Source: JAHEEL01 sp963715255 (GTDB lineage: Bacteria > Actinomycetota > Acidimicrobiia > Spongiisociales > UBA5794). From it: 64,000 nt of DNA. The notes under the pieces are model-generated. The model saw only the letters and a program-made list of their open reading frames with translations. It made no database searches and had not been told where the DNA came from. The position numbers and the translations under genes are program-made. The stretch is from the NCBI GenBank assembly GCA_963715255.1, contig CAVQRN010000002.1, positions 124,001 to 188,000 on the forward strand. Reading direction: 5' to 3'. This document shows positions 16,935 through 25,303 of the stretch, in pieces; the first letter of the stretch is position 1, and the number at the start of each line of letters is the position of its first letter.

Positions 16935-18432
16935 CGGGAGGCAGGAGTCCGGCCGGATACGAGGCGGCGTTCGACCACAGCATCCATCCGTTCGCGCGAT
17001 CGTCAACTCTGCTCTGGATGTCCCGAACGTCAGAGGTTGAGATCGTCCACGTCTGGATCCACGGTCGGTAGTAGGCGAATCCCTCGAGTCGCGAAAGGCC
17101 GCTCACCAGCGCGGACTCGACGATGTCGGCTGCGTGGTCGTTGGGATCGGTGTACCCCTTCCAACCCGACCCGTAGTTGGTCGAATACAGCATCGGGCTC
17201 AGTACGTCGATCGTGCGAGACATGAGGCCGGGAAGCTGACCGACCCCCTCGTCGGTTCCGGACTCGAGCGTGATACCCAGCAGACTCGCTGCAACGCCAC
17301 ACCGCGGGCTCAGCACCAGGTACGCACGCTTCAGGAACGCCAGGATCGAGGCGACACGGATCTCCTCGGTGTAGTCATCGTCGAACACGGCGGTCGACAC
17401 GTCGCCGCCGAACGGAAACGACGCGAAGTCGAATTGGATCTCATCGAAGCCGGCCCGACAGACCTCTTCTGCGAGCGCCACCGGATACTCGTACGACACC
17501 GGATCGGTGGGATCCATCCACGCATCTCCGTTCCGCGTGCGCCACAAGTCCGAGGTCCCCTCCTCCATCACTGCATGATCGGGCTCGGCCAACGCCATCG
17601 GTGTGTCCTGGAATGCGACGATCCGGGCGATCTTGTACAGATCGTGGCCATCCATGTCTGCAATGATCTCGGACAAGTCGTACTGGAGCGTCACGGCAGA
17701 AGCCTGGTGGGCGCCCTCGACCGTGGTGTCGTGAAACACCGTGCCGAACTCGTCCTTGACGTCCACGACGAACGCATTGATACCGGTCGAGTCGGCCATG
17801 GCAAGGAGCCGCTGCCAGTGCTCGGAATCCCCTGCGGCGGATCCGCTGACACGCACGCCGTGCACGACGATGGGCTCCATCGTCGTGTCGATCTCGCTCG
17901 TCGAGCCGTCCCACGGCACGCTCGCGTCCTGCCACGTCGAGCGTGTGAGGGAGAGTTCCCCCGGTATCGCCCGGACGATTTCGAACAGGCCGTCGTCGTT
18001 CGTCACTTCGCGGCCTTCGCCGAGCGTAACTGCAACCCCAGGCAGTGCGACACCCCGATTGGTCGATACCCGGCCCGAAAGCACGACCGGCTCGAGACGG
18101 AATTCGATGCGATCCTCTCTGGGCTGATCGTCGACGATCTCGCTCTGCGGTTCAAATCCCGGGGCAGACACCTCGATGGTCGTCGAGTCCTGGGACCAGA
18201 CAAAGGCGGGTACCCCTTCGCCGGTCTCGAACACGGAAGCCCCCTCAACGGCGATGTCGGCATCGAGCACGCTCAGATCGTCGCCGGCAAGGACCACGAC
18301 TTCGATGGTCGGCGGTCCGACCTCTGGTGGGCGAAGTGAGGACGCGTCGAGCGGAGCCGGGCTGGTACAGCCGGCCGCAGCGATGGAGAGGAGGGTCATC
18401 GCAAGAGCGAAGTAGCGTGTGATTCGGATCAT
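16927..18432 (-). CDS. Lipoprotein with putative glycoside hydrolase domain
   Basis: A 501-residue lipoprotein with a signal peptide ending in AAGC. Residues ~40-190 look like carboxypeptidase-regulatory/Ig-like beta domains (GVALPGVAVTLGEGREVTNDDGLFEI). The C-terminal ~320 residues resemble the putative glycosyl-hydrolase TIM-barrel family (DUF4015): GINAFVVDVKDEFGTV, the DEIQFDFASFPFGG strand and VLSPMLYSTNYGSGW. Substrate is unknown. Start ATG at 18432. UDG overlaps its 3' end by 8 nt. Confidence 0.8.
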   Translation of the reverse strand: MIRITRYFALAMTLLSIAAAGCTSPAPLDASSLRPPEVGPPTIEVVVLAGDDLSVLDADIAVEGASVFETGEGVPAFVWSQDSTTIEVSAPGFEPQSEIVDDQPREDRIEFRLEPVVLSGRVSTNRGVALPGVAVTLGEGREVTNDDGLFEIVRAIPGELSLTRSTWQDASVPWDGSTSEIDTTMEPIVVHGVRVSGSAAGDSEHWQRLLAMADSTGINAFVVDVKDEFGTVFHDTTVEGAHQASAVTLQYDLSEIIADMDGHDLYKIARIVAFQDTPMALAEPDHAVMEEGTSDLWRTRNGDAWMDPTDPVSYEYPVALAEEVCRAGFDEIQFDFASFPFGGDVSTAVFDDDYTEEIRVASILAFLKRAYLVLSPRCGVAASLLGITLESGTDEGVGQLPGLMSRTIDVLSPMLYSTNYGSGWKGYTDPNDHAADIVESALVSGLSRLEGFAYYRPWIQTWTISTSDVRDIQSRVDDRANGWMLWSNAASYPAGLLPPDG

Positions 18433-18534
18433 GGTTGCCGGTAGGCCAGGAAAGCGTAATGAACCGTTGCCGATGACGCGGACGCGTGATATGTTCAGAC
18501 AGCTCTCTCCGAAAAGAGGGGGGAAGAGGAGCAC

Positions 18535-19464
18535 ATGGCTGAGCGTGGACGGGTGACCGCAGCAGCGGACGCCGTCGGTCGGTACCTCGGACAGGTATCG
18601 GATCACGGCCTGCTCGATGCCGAGGACGAGATTCGTCTCGCCCGAACCATGGAGTCGGGCAAGAAGGCGCAACGACGACTCGAGTCGGGCGATCCTGTCG
18701 AGGCAGCCGAACGAGCTTCGCTGTATCGAATGGTCGAGATGGCAGATGAAGCGAAGGACATCTTCATCCGCTCGAATCTCCGGCTCGTCGTCTCGATCGC
18801 AAAACGCTACACCGGACGCGGCCTCGACCTGCTCGACCTTGTCCAGGAAGGCAACCTCGGGCTCATTCGCGCGGTCGAGAAGTTCGACTGGCGCAAGGGC
18901 TTCAAGTTCTCCACCTACGCCACCTGGTGGATTCGCCAATCCATCACACGCGGCCTGGGAAATCAGGGCAGAACGATCCGGCTGCCGGTGCACATGGTGG
19001 ACGTCGTTCGCACCGTGCAGGAGGCTGAACTGAGCCTGCAGGAGCAGCTTCGCAGAGCGCCAACCGTCTCAGAGATTGCCGAAGTGAGCGGTCTCGACGA
19101 AGACCGGATCGAGATGGCACGGACTACACCAGGCGACACGATCTCGCTCGACCGACCGGTCGGCGAAGAAGGCGATGCTCAACTCGGCGACTTCGTCGAG
19201 GACGAGGCGACCCCCGATCCGTTCACCGTCGTCGCCGAGATCGCGCGTTCCGAAGAAGTGTCCAAGGCGCTTGGCGTGCTCGAGGAGCGGGAGTGTACGG
19301 TGCTCATCATGCGATTCGGAATCGGCGGGAACCCGCCACGGACGCTCTCCAGCGTTGGCGCCGAACTCGGAATCACACGAGAACGCGTGCGGCAGATCGA
19401 GAACCGAGCGCTCGGAAAACTCCGGCACCCAAGCGCCCTCTACGACCTGAGATCGCTGCTTTGA
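18535..19464 (+). CDS. Sigma-70 family RNA polymerase sigma factor
   Basis: A 309-residue sigma factor. Region 1.2 (YLGQVSDHGLLDAEDEIRLAR), region 2 with LLDLVQEGNLGLIRAVEKFD and FKFSTYATWWIRQSITR, region 3, and region 4.2 with LGITRERVRQIENRALGKLR are all present. It lacks the long N-terminal region 1.1 of a primary sigma factor, so it is likely a group 2 (SigB/HrdA-like) factor, though a short primary factor cannot be excluded. A GAGGAG ribosome site lies just upstream of ATG at 18535. Confidence 0.93.
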   Translation: MAERGRVTAAADAVGRYLGQVSDHGLLDAEDEIRLARTMESGKKAQRRLESGDPVEAAERASLYRMVEMADEAKDIFIRSNLRLVVSIAKRYTGRGLDLLDLVQEGNLGLIRAVEKFDWRKGFKFSTYATWWIRQSITRGLGNQGRTIRLPVHMVDVVRTVQEAELSLQEQLRRAPTVSEIAEVSGLDEDRIEMARTTPGDTISLDRPVGEEGDAQLGDFVEDEATPDPFTVVAEIARSEEVSKALGVLEERECTVLIMRFGIGGNPPRTLSSVGAELGITRERVRQIENRALGKLRHPSALYDLRSLL

Positions 19465-19511
19465 GAAGTAGATCAGGAGCAGGTAGCAAGCAGCAGTAGA
19501 CCAGTACCGCT

Positions 19512-19575
19512 CTACTCCGCCACTCCGCCACTCCGCCACTCCGCTACTCCGCTACTCCGCTACTCCGCTACTCCG
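19512..19575. repeat. Tandem octamer repeat, eight units
   Basis: Units are CTACTCCG, then CCACTCCG three times, then CTACTCCG four times, followed by a partial unit. The array fills most of the gap between the convergent sigma-factor and nucS genes. Here it is outside both coding regions; nucS stops just beyond it at 19583. Confidence 0.95.
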
Positions 19576-19582
19576 CTACGAA

Positions 19583-20242
19583 CTAGAACAACCGGAGTAC
19601 GTCCGAGTCGGCCCCTTTCAACGTCTCGTAGTCGACCTCCGTCCAGGTTATTCCTCGATCAGTTGCGAGCGTCCTGGCCTGAGGCTTCACCGCTTGAGCC
19701 ACGAAGATTCCACGCACCGGGGCGAGACGCTCGTCCCGGTTGAGGAACTCGAGATACCTCGTGAGTTGCTCGACACCGTCCATCTCGCCACGGCGCTTGA
19801 TCTCGATGGCAACCGTCTCTCCTGAGGCGTCTCGGCAGAGCAGATCAACCGGTCCTATCGGCGTCGGGTACTCCCTGCGGATCAGCGTCATCCCCTCCTC
19901 GATCGCTTCCGGCTGCTCGGCAAGCAGCCGCTGGAGTTCGAGCTCAACGCCGTCCTTCTGAAGGCCGGGATCCTCTCCCAATTCGACGGTTGTGTCCATG
20001 TGGATCTCGTGAAGATCGATCGTGAGCTGCTCCCCTTTGCCGTTGGTGAGGAACCAGCGTCCACCTTCTTCGACGAGGTGGTTGGGTGCGTTCATCCAGT
20101 TGAGCGGCTTGTAGGCGCCGGCTTCGGCATGGACAAGAAGCGATCCGTCGGCCTTGATGATGATCAGCCTGGTGGCACGTGGCAGGTGCGCAGCAAGGCG
20201 ACCTGCGTAGTTCACGGTGCAGTCTGCAACGACGATGCGCAT
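19583..20242 (-). CDS. nucS: Mismatch-specific endonuclease NucS/EndoMS
   Basis: A 219-residue protein that in actinobacteria and archaea replaces MutS/MutL by cutting both strands at mismatches. The N-terminal domain has MRIVVADCTVNYAGRL. The RecB-like nuclease core shows GPVDLLCRD, then VAIEIKRRGEMDGVEQLTRYLE with the catalytic E-x-K. The C-terminal LRLF fits a clamp-binding tail. Length is typical. It is convergent with the sigma-factor gene. Confidence 0.93.
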   Translation of the reverse strand: MRIVVADCTVNYAGRLAAHLPRATRLIIIKADGSLLVHAEAGAYKPLNWMNAPNHLVEEGGRWFLTNGKGEQLTIDLHEIHMDTTVELGEDPGLQKDGVELELQRLLAEQPEAIEEGMTLIRREYPTPIGPVDLLCRDASGETVAIEIKRRGEMDGVEQLTRYLEFLNRDERLAPVRGIFVAQAVKPQARTLATDRGITWTEVDYETLKGADSDVLRLF

Positions 20243-20329
20243 GAATCGAAAGCGTACCCGCGGTCCGGCCGCTTCGGGCCAGGACGTCCCGGCGAGACCG
20301 GCCGCCGCCCTCCCGACCTGCAGCGGGCG

Positions 20330-21733
20330 TCAGCCGACCGAGCCCTCCATCTGAAGCTCGACGAGCCGATTCAGCTCGACGGCGTACTCCATCGGCAACT
20401 CCTTGACGATCGGCTCGATGAATCCGGCCACGACCATCGCCGTCGCTTGTTCCTCGGTAAGACCTCGTGACATCAGGTAGAAGAGTTGGTCCTCCCCCAC
20501 CTTCGACACCGTCGCTTCGTGACCGATGTCGACATTCGACTCTTCGATCTCCATGTACGGATACGTGTCGGACCGAGAGTCCTCGTCGAGAATCAGAGCG
20601 TCACACCGGACGAAGGAACGGGCGTTCGTCGCCCCCGGTTCGACACGGACAAGTCCACGGTACCCCGCACGGCCACCGTGGATCGAGATCGATTTGGAAG
20701 TGATGAGCGATGTCGTGTTCGGGGCAACGTGGACGATCTTCGCACCCGCGTCCAGGTGCTGCCCGGCCCCGGCCATCGCGATCGAGAGGATCTCTCCGTG
20801 GGCACCCTCACCCATCAGCCACACCGCCGGATACTTGGCGGTGAACTTCGAACCGAGATTGCCGTCGACCCACTCCATGGTCGCGTTCTTGTATGCGACG
20901 GCGCGCTTCGTAACAAGATTGAAGACGTTGTTCGACCAGTTCTGGATCGTCGAGTAGCGGGCACGGCCGCCTTCCTTGACGACGATCTCGACCACGGCGG
21001 AGTGAAGTGAGTCGGACGAGTACACCGGGGCCGAGCAGCCCTCGACGTAGTGAACGAACGCGCCTTCATCAACGATGATCAACGTTCGTTCGAACTGACC
21101 CATGTTCTCCGCGTTGATGCGGAAGTAGGCCTGGAGCGGCTCGTCGAGATGCACGCCGGGGGGGATGTAGATGAAAGACCCACCAGACCAGACCGCGGAA
21201 TTGAGTGCCGCGAACTTGTTGTCGTTCGGCGGGATGATGGTGCCGAAGTACTCCCGAACGATGTCCGGGTACTCGCGAACGGCGGTGTCCATGTCGGTGA
21301 ACAGCACCCCGAGTTCCGCGAGATCCTCACGGTTCCGGTGGTACACCACTTCACTTTCATACTGCGCAGTTACGCCGGCGAGGTACTTTCTCTCGGCTTC
21401 GGGGATGCCGAGTTTCTCGTAGGTGTCCTTGATCGAGTCCGGGACCATGTCCCAGTCCTGAACCTGACCCTCGGTCGGTTTGATGTAGTAGTAGATGTTG
21501 TCGAAGTCGATCTCGTTGAGCGCCCCGTCGCCGACCCACTGAGGCAGCGGCTTGCGCAGGAATCTCCGGTACGACTTGAGTCGGAACTCGAGCATCCACT
21601 CGGGTTCCTTCTTCATTCGCGACATGTCACGAATGATCTGCTCGCTCAGACCCCTCTCGGGCTTGTAGACGTAGTCTTCTTCGTCGGACCAACCCAGTTG
21701 GTAGGAGCCGAGATCGAGATCGACGGTGGTCAT
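20330..21733 (-). CDS. sufB: Fe-S cluster assembly scaffold SufB
   Basis: A 467-residue SufB. It shows the family start region (LSEQIIRDMSRMKKEPEWML), the FIYIPPGVHLDEPLQAYFRIN segment, YVEGCSAPVYSSDSLH, the conserved tract RYSTIQNWSNNVFN and the C-terminal EQLFYLMSRGLTEEQATAM with E at the cluster interface. It stands alone, with ~190 nt before the next gene and none of sufC, D, S or U adjacent. Those are at 3.6-6.1 and 13-15.4 kb. Confidence 0.96.
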   Translation of the reverse strand: MTTVDLDLGSYQLGWSDEEDYVYKPERGLSEQIIRDMSRMKKEPEWMLEFRLKSYRRFLRKPLPQWVGDGALNEIDFDNIYYYIKPTEGQVQDWDMVPDSIKDTYEKLGIPEAERKYLAGVTAQYESEVVYHRNREDLAELGVLFTDMDTAVREYPDIVREYFGTIIPPNDNKFAALNSAVWSGGSFIYIPPGVHLDEPLQAYFRINAENMGQFERTLIIVDEGAFVHYVEGCSAPVYSSDSLHSAVVEIVVKEGGRARYSTIQNWSNNVFNLVTKRAVAYKNATMEWVDGNLGSKFTAKYPAVWLMGEGAHGEILSIAMAGAGQHLDAGAKIVHVAPNTTSLITSKSISIHGGRAGYRGLVRVEPGATNARSFVRCDALILDEDSRSDTYPYMEIEESNVDIGHEATVSKVGEDQLFYLMSRGLTEEQATAMVVAGFIEPIVKELPMEYAVELNRLVELQMEGSVG

Positions 21734-21927
21734 GATGCTGTACTCCCCGGATTTGCACTATGGGCGTAGTGTCATTGTACGGTGCCCGTTGGACGAAGGG
21801 GACGGAGATTCGAGCGAGCGGCTTCGCCGGGGCAGGAACGAGTGGGAGTGGGGAAAACCGAACCGCCCCGGCGAACCGCCGCTCATACCCTCAACGCTCT
21901 CGCAGCGCCGTTCGTTCCCTTGCGGGA

Positions 21928-23154
21928 TCAGAACATGTCCTCGCACCACGGTGCGACGTCGCCGCGAAACATGCGGCCGAGCAGGGTCACCGAATCCTGA
22001 TCCCCGCGCACGAGGCCCGCCTCGGCCATAGCGTGCGCGTCACCGCCGCCGAGATACAGCGCTGCCAGCTCGGCCGCACCAAGCGTGAGGTCGATCGCCT
22101 GTTGATCGGTGCGCCGGCACGTTCCGATGCCCTCGGTCACGCCGAGGGCGAACGATCCTCCGCACTCCGGCAAGAACTCATCCTCGATAGCGAGATGGAG
22201 CGTCCCATCCGCTGCGTAGCCTCGTGCCCCGAGGGCGGTCGGCACGTCGAGGATTCGGAGATACAGCGCATCCAAGCGCTTCCGCGTGATCCTTCGATGG
22301 TCGGGCACCTTCCATCGAAGGGGGTCACCGACCGGCATGTTCCAGTAGTGCACGTTGGGAAACAGGTCGATGTTCATGAGAAATCGCCAAATGCCGGTGT
22401 GAGCGGCAGATGACGCGGTGATGATCTCACGGATTCTGATCTTCCCATCCGGGAAGGCGCCGGACCAATCGCCTTTCTGCCGATAGATCGCGTAGCCATC
22501 GGGGATGCCGTCGGTCTCGTGGAGGAGGTATCGGCGGGAAGAGAAACCGCCCGGCCTGCGCTTCTCCGGATCGAAGAACACGTCGATCTTCCACGCCGCC
22601 GCGTTGCGGGTCAACATCCCGGGGATCCGGACCCGCATCTCGTCGTAGAGGGCAGGGAGTACACCGCGCGCCTCTTCCACATCCACCAAACGGATCGTCC
22701 CGGCGGAACCCTCGACGGCGGCGCGTCCCTGTTCCATGTCGACTTCTTCGTTCTCCGTCGCAACTCCGAACCCATACCTGCCGTAGATGATGCTTTCAGA
22801 TGCCCACAGTCCGGCGAGTGGCTCGTTTCGCGCGATCGTGTCCATCAGGTGATCTCGCATCATCGCCGTGAGCACGCCGCGGCGCCGGTGGGTCGGAGCC
22901 ACGGTGACGACCGTCGTTCCTGCCATCGGAACACTCCCGCCACTGGGGACCGTCACGTCGAAGGGGAAGGCGCCGAGCGTTCCCACCATCGCGTCACCGT
23001 CGAAGGCTGCAACCGTTCGATCTCGCGGGAACATTTCGAAGAACCATTCCTCCGGCATGATCGTTCCGTCGAAGTCGTCACCGAAGCCTGCCGACACGGC
23101 GGCCCGGAAGGTCAACGCTTCGTCTTCGCGAATGGGGCGGGTTGTGATCTCCAT
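21928..23154 (-). CDS. GNAT acetyltransferase, Eis-like
   Basis: A 408-residue protein with the Eis layout: an N-terminal GNAT domain with the CoA-binding VAPTHRRRGVLTAMMRDHL (about residues 85-103), a second GNAT-like domain in the middle, and a C-terminal sterol-carrier-like domain ending in a free carboxylate (CEDMF). Family members acetylate amines, including aminoglycosides and peptides. The native substrate here is unknown. It is divergent from the LLM gene, with about 80 nt between starts. Confidence 0.88.
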   Translation of the reverse strand: MEITTRPIREDEALTFRAAVSAGFGDDFDGTIMPEEWFFEMFPRDRTVAAFDGDAMVGTLGAFPFDVTVPSGGSVPMAGTTVVTVAPTHRRRGVLTAMMRDHLMDTIARNEPLAGLWASESIIYGRYGFGVATENEEVDMEQGRAAVEGSAGTIRLVDVEEARGVLPALYDEMRVRIPGMLTRNAAAWKIDVFFDPEKRRPGGFSSRRYLLHETDGIPDGYAIYRQKGDWSGAFPDGKIRIREIITASSAAHTGIWRFLMNIDLFPNVHYWNMPVGDPLRWKVPDHRRITRKRLDALYLRILDVPTALGARGYAADGTLHLAIEDEFLPECGGSFALGVTEGIGTCRRTDQQAIDLTLGAAELAALYLGGGDAHAMAEAGLVRGDQDSVTLLGRMFRGDVAPWCEDMF

Positions 23155-23235
23155 GATGGGCCGAGACTACCGGCGATCGCGGAGCCTCACCGATGGCGAT
23201 ACGATCCACAGCGTTCGCACCCGGGAGGCAGAGCC

Positions 23236-24027
23236 ATGGGACCGGTGAGGATCGCCGTCCAGATTCATCCGCAGCACACCGACTACACCGGTATTCGTGA
23301 CACCGTCATGCAGGCCGAGGACATGGGTGTTGACGTTGTCTACAACTGGGATCACTTCTACCCGCTCTACGGCGGTGATCCGGATCCCAATGTGGGGAAG
23401 CACTTCGAGTGCTGGACGATGCTCGGGGCCTGGGCAGAGCAGACCAGTCGGATCCAGTTCGGTGCGCTCGTCACGTGCAATTCGTATCGCAATCCCGAAC
23501 TCCTCGCCGACATGGCCAGAACCGTCGATCACATTTCCGATGGTCGGTTGATCCTCGGGATCGGGTCCGGTTGGTTCGAGAAGGACTACGACGAATACGG
23601 CTACGACTTCGGAACGAAGGGAAGCCGGCTCCGCGATCTCGATGCTGCCATGCCTCGGATCAGGGACCGGCTCGAGCGGCTCGATCCCCCGCCGACCCGT
23701 CACATTCCGATCCTGATCGGTGGCGGTGGAGAGAAGGTAACGCTACGAATCGTCGCCGAATACGCAGACGTGTGGCACACCTTCGGGGACCTCGAGACGG
23801 TCGCCCACAAGTCGAAGGTGCTGAACGAATGGTGCAATAGGGTCGATAGAGATCCGTCAGAAGTCGAGCGCTCGATCGGCATGCAGGCAGCGAACTTGGA
23901 TCGAGCCGACGACTACCTCGCTTTGGGTATCACCGAATTCACCCTCGGCTTCACGGGTCCGGATCTGGATCTGGAGCCGGCGAAGGCGTGGCTGAAGTGG
24001 CGGGATTCGGTGAATGGGATGGTGTAG
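23236..24027 (+). CDS. LLM-class F420-dependent oxidoreductase (second)
   Basis: A 263-residue luciferase-like monooxygenase-fold enzyme. It has the VQIHPQHTDYTGIRD opening, the VYNWDHFYPLYG segment, RTVDHISDGRLILGIGSGW and HIPILIGGGGEKVTLR. It is shorter than the enzyme at 2.6 kb and belongs to a different subgroup (F420-type, TIGR03560-like by impression). The start is ATG at 23236, preceded by GGGAGG. Its stop TAG is the first three bases of an octamer repeat array. Confidence 0.88.
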   Translation: MGPVRIAVQIHPQHTDYTGIRDTVMQAEDMGVDVVYNWDHFYPLYGGDPDPNVGKHFECWTMLGAWAEQTSRIQFGALVTCNSYRNPELLADMARTVDHISDGRLILGIGSGWFEKDYDEYGYDFGTKGSRLRDLDAAMPRIRDRLERLDPPPTRHIPILIGGGGEKVTLRIVAEYADVWHTFGDLETVAHKSKVLNEWCNRVDRDPSEVERSIGMQAANLDRADDYLALGITEFTLGFTGPDLDLEPAKAWLKWRDSVNGMV

Positions 24028-24064
24028 CGGAGTAGCCGAGTAGCGGAGTAGCCGAGTAGCTCGG
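24025..24064. repeat. Tandem octamer repeat TAGCSGAG, five units
   Basis: Units are TAGCGGAG, TAGCCGAG, TAGCGGAG, TAGCCGAG and a degenerate TAGCTCGG: the CTACTCSG repeat in the opposite orientation. The first TAG is the stop codon of the LLM gene. A mirror-image copy lies 70 nt away at the end of the convergent gene. Confidence 0.93.
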
Positions 24065-24106
24065 TGGTCAACAATTGACCAGCGTCGAACGATCGTGCAC
24101 GAGCCC

Positions 24107-24132
24107 CGGAGGCACCACGACGTGTGCCTCCG
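24107..24132. terminator. 9-bp hairpin between convergent genes
   Basis: Perfect arms CGGAGGCAC (24107-24115) and GTGCCTCCG (24124-24132) with an 8-nt loop. No T-run follows. It lies between two octamer arrays and two convergent gene ends, so a bidirectional terminator is plausible. A smaller inverted repeat, TGGTCAA-CAA-TTGACCA, is at 24065-24081. Confidence 0.5.
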
Positions 24133-24152
24133 CTACTCCGCTACTCGGCTAC
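24133..24152. repeat. Octamer repeat CTACTCSG, two and a half units
   Basis: CTACTCCG (24133-24140), CTACTCGG (24141-24148), then CTAC. The CTA at 24141-24143 read on the minus strand is the TAG stop of the PNPOx-like gene, and the bases that follow encode its final VAE. Confidence 0.85.
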
Positions 24153-24800
24153 CTCTCCCACGAACCGTCGTACGGACGGTGGGATGCCGACGCCGTCAAG
24201 GTTGTGGGGGTCCGGTTCCGGGACGCCCGGCGTGAGGGTCAGCGGGATGACGCCGGCCCAGATGGGGAGGTCGTAGTCCTCGGGTTCGTCACCGACGTCG
24301 TTCTCGCTGATCTTTGCCGAGTACTCCTCGATCGGGACGGCAACAACAAGCGTTCCCTTGTCCTCGCTGCGCGAGGGAGGCCTCGCTTCGGACCACCGGC
24401 CCGGGAGAGCGGCGTTGGTGATGGCCTTCAACGCAATCATTCGTTCTTCCGGTGAGTCGACGAATCGCGCCGTGCCGAACACCATGGCCGACCGGTAGTG
24501 CATCGAATGGTGGAAGACCGACCGCGCGGCGACGATCCCGTCGAGAAGCGTCGCCGTCACGGTGACGTCGGCACCCTTCTTCATCACATGCAGCATGCGA
24601 CTCGCAGGAGAGCCATGGAAGTAGAGGGTGTCACCGACCCTGGCGTGGATCGTGGGAATCACGAACGCCGAGCCGTCTGCGACGAATCCGACATGGCAGA
24701 TCAAGGCCTCATCGAAGATCTCATCCACGATCTCTCGGTCATACCGTGCCTTCTCTCGTGCCCGTTGGACCCGCGTGCGCTCGGTGGATGGTTCGGTCAT
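24141..24800 (-). CDS. Pyridoxamine 5'-phosphate oxidase family protein (NimA-like)
   Basis: A 219-residue split-barrel flavin-binding protein. ALICHVGFVADGSAFVIPTIHARVGDTLYFHGS (about residues 33-65) and HHSMHYRSAMVFGTARFV match the PNPOx-like group that includes NimA nitroimidazole-resistance proteins. The cofactor is probably FMN or F420, and the substrate is unknown. The C-terminal VAE and the stop come from the octamer repeat. Start ATG at 24800. Confidence 0.85.
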   Translation of the reverse strand: MTEPSTERTRVQRAREKARYDREIVDEIFDEALICHVGFVADGSAFVIPTIHARVGDTLYFHGSPASRMLHVMKKGADVTVTATLLDGIVAARSVFHHSMHYRSAMVFGTARFVDSPEERMIALKAITNAALPGRWSEARPPSRSEDKGTLVVAVPIEEYSAKISENDVGDEPEDYDLPIWAGVIPLTLTPGVPEPDPHNLDGVGIPPSVRRFVGEVAE

Positions 24801-24927
24801 GGAGCCATCCTAGGAAGGCGCACACCACGATCGGGGAGTCACGACGGGCTCGGTACTCACGGACGCGAACCGTGTCGCGTCGAAGCGCCGGCCGTCCAGC
24901 CGATGCTCCGACAGCGTCAACTGGAGA

Positions 24928-25110
24928 TCAGTCCTTCTGATCGTCGATGAAGTCTTTCGCCTTGTCGGCACCAGTCTCGATCTGATCGGTTGCCTTGCCA
25001 CCGGTCGCTGAGTCGGCCAACTTCGCGCCCTTGTCGACTACGTCCTTGGCCGCGTCGGCATGATCGCCGGCCAGGTCCTTTGCCTTGTCGAACATGTCTC
25101 CGAGTCCCAT
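24928..25110 (-). CDS. Antitoxin-like small protein (MT0933/Rv0909 type)
   Basis: A 60-residue charged helical protein with the pattern MGLGDMFDKAKDLAGDHADA, repeats of D-K-[AG] and K-D-x-x-D, and a Gly-Gly-Lys turn. This matches the MT0933-type antitoxin family of actinobacteria. In that family the toxin partner is an SRPBCC protein. No such gene is adjacent here; the only SRPBCC gene is 17 kb away. It may be an orphan antitoxin or a LEA/CsbD-like stress protein. Confidence 0.7.
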   Translation of the reverse strand: MGLGDMFDKAKDLAGDHADAAKDVVDKGAKLADSATGGKATDQIETGADKAKDFIDDQKD

Positions 25111-25303
25111 ATCTCCTCGTTCTCTTGCTTGGTCGGTCCGATCGTACCGCTACCCGGGACCCCACCTCCTGGATCGTCACTGTAGCTACTCGAGTGGATG
25201 GCTCATCGAGCATCTCGGATCTGCAATATGCTGGTTGGGTGGCGACTCAATGCAACTCCAAGGTCCTTCCTCTGCGGCTCGGTTCACGCGATCGCCCAGA
25301 TGC

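Noticed and set aside
16152..17225. A 357-codon plus-strand frame across the UDG and lipoprotein genes
   Set aside because: Arg/Ser/Pro-rich shadow of the UDG gene, and it begins inside the octamer repeat region.
21734..21927. Possible gene in the 194-nt gap upstream of sufB
   Set aside because: Short frames there have no motif and overlap on both strands; it is more likely the sufB promoter region and the 3' flank of the Eis-like gene.
25111..25303. N-terminal extension of the methyltransferase into the upstream gap
   Set aside because: The extension is Arg/Ser-rich and does not match the family. The fold starts at the ATG at 25304.
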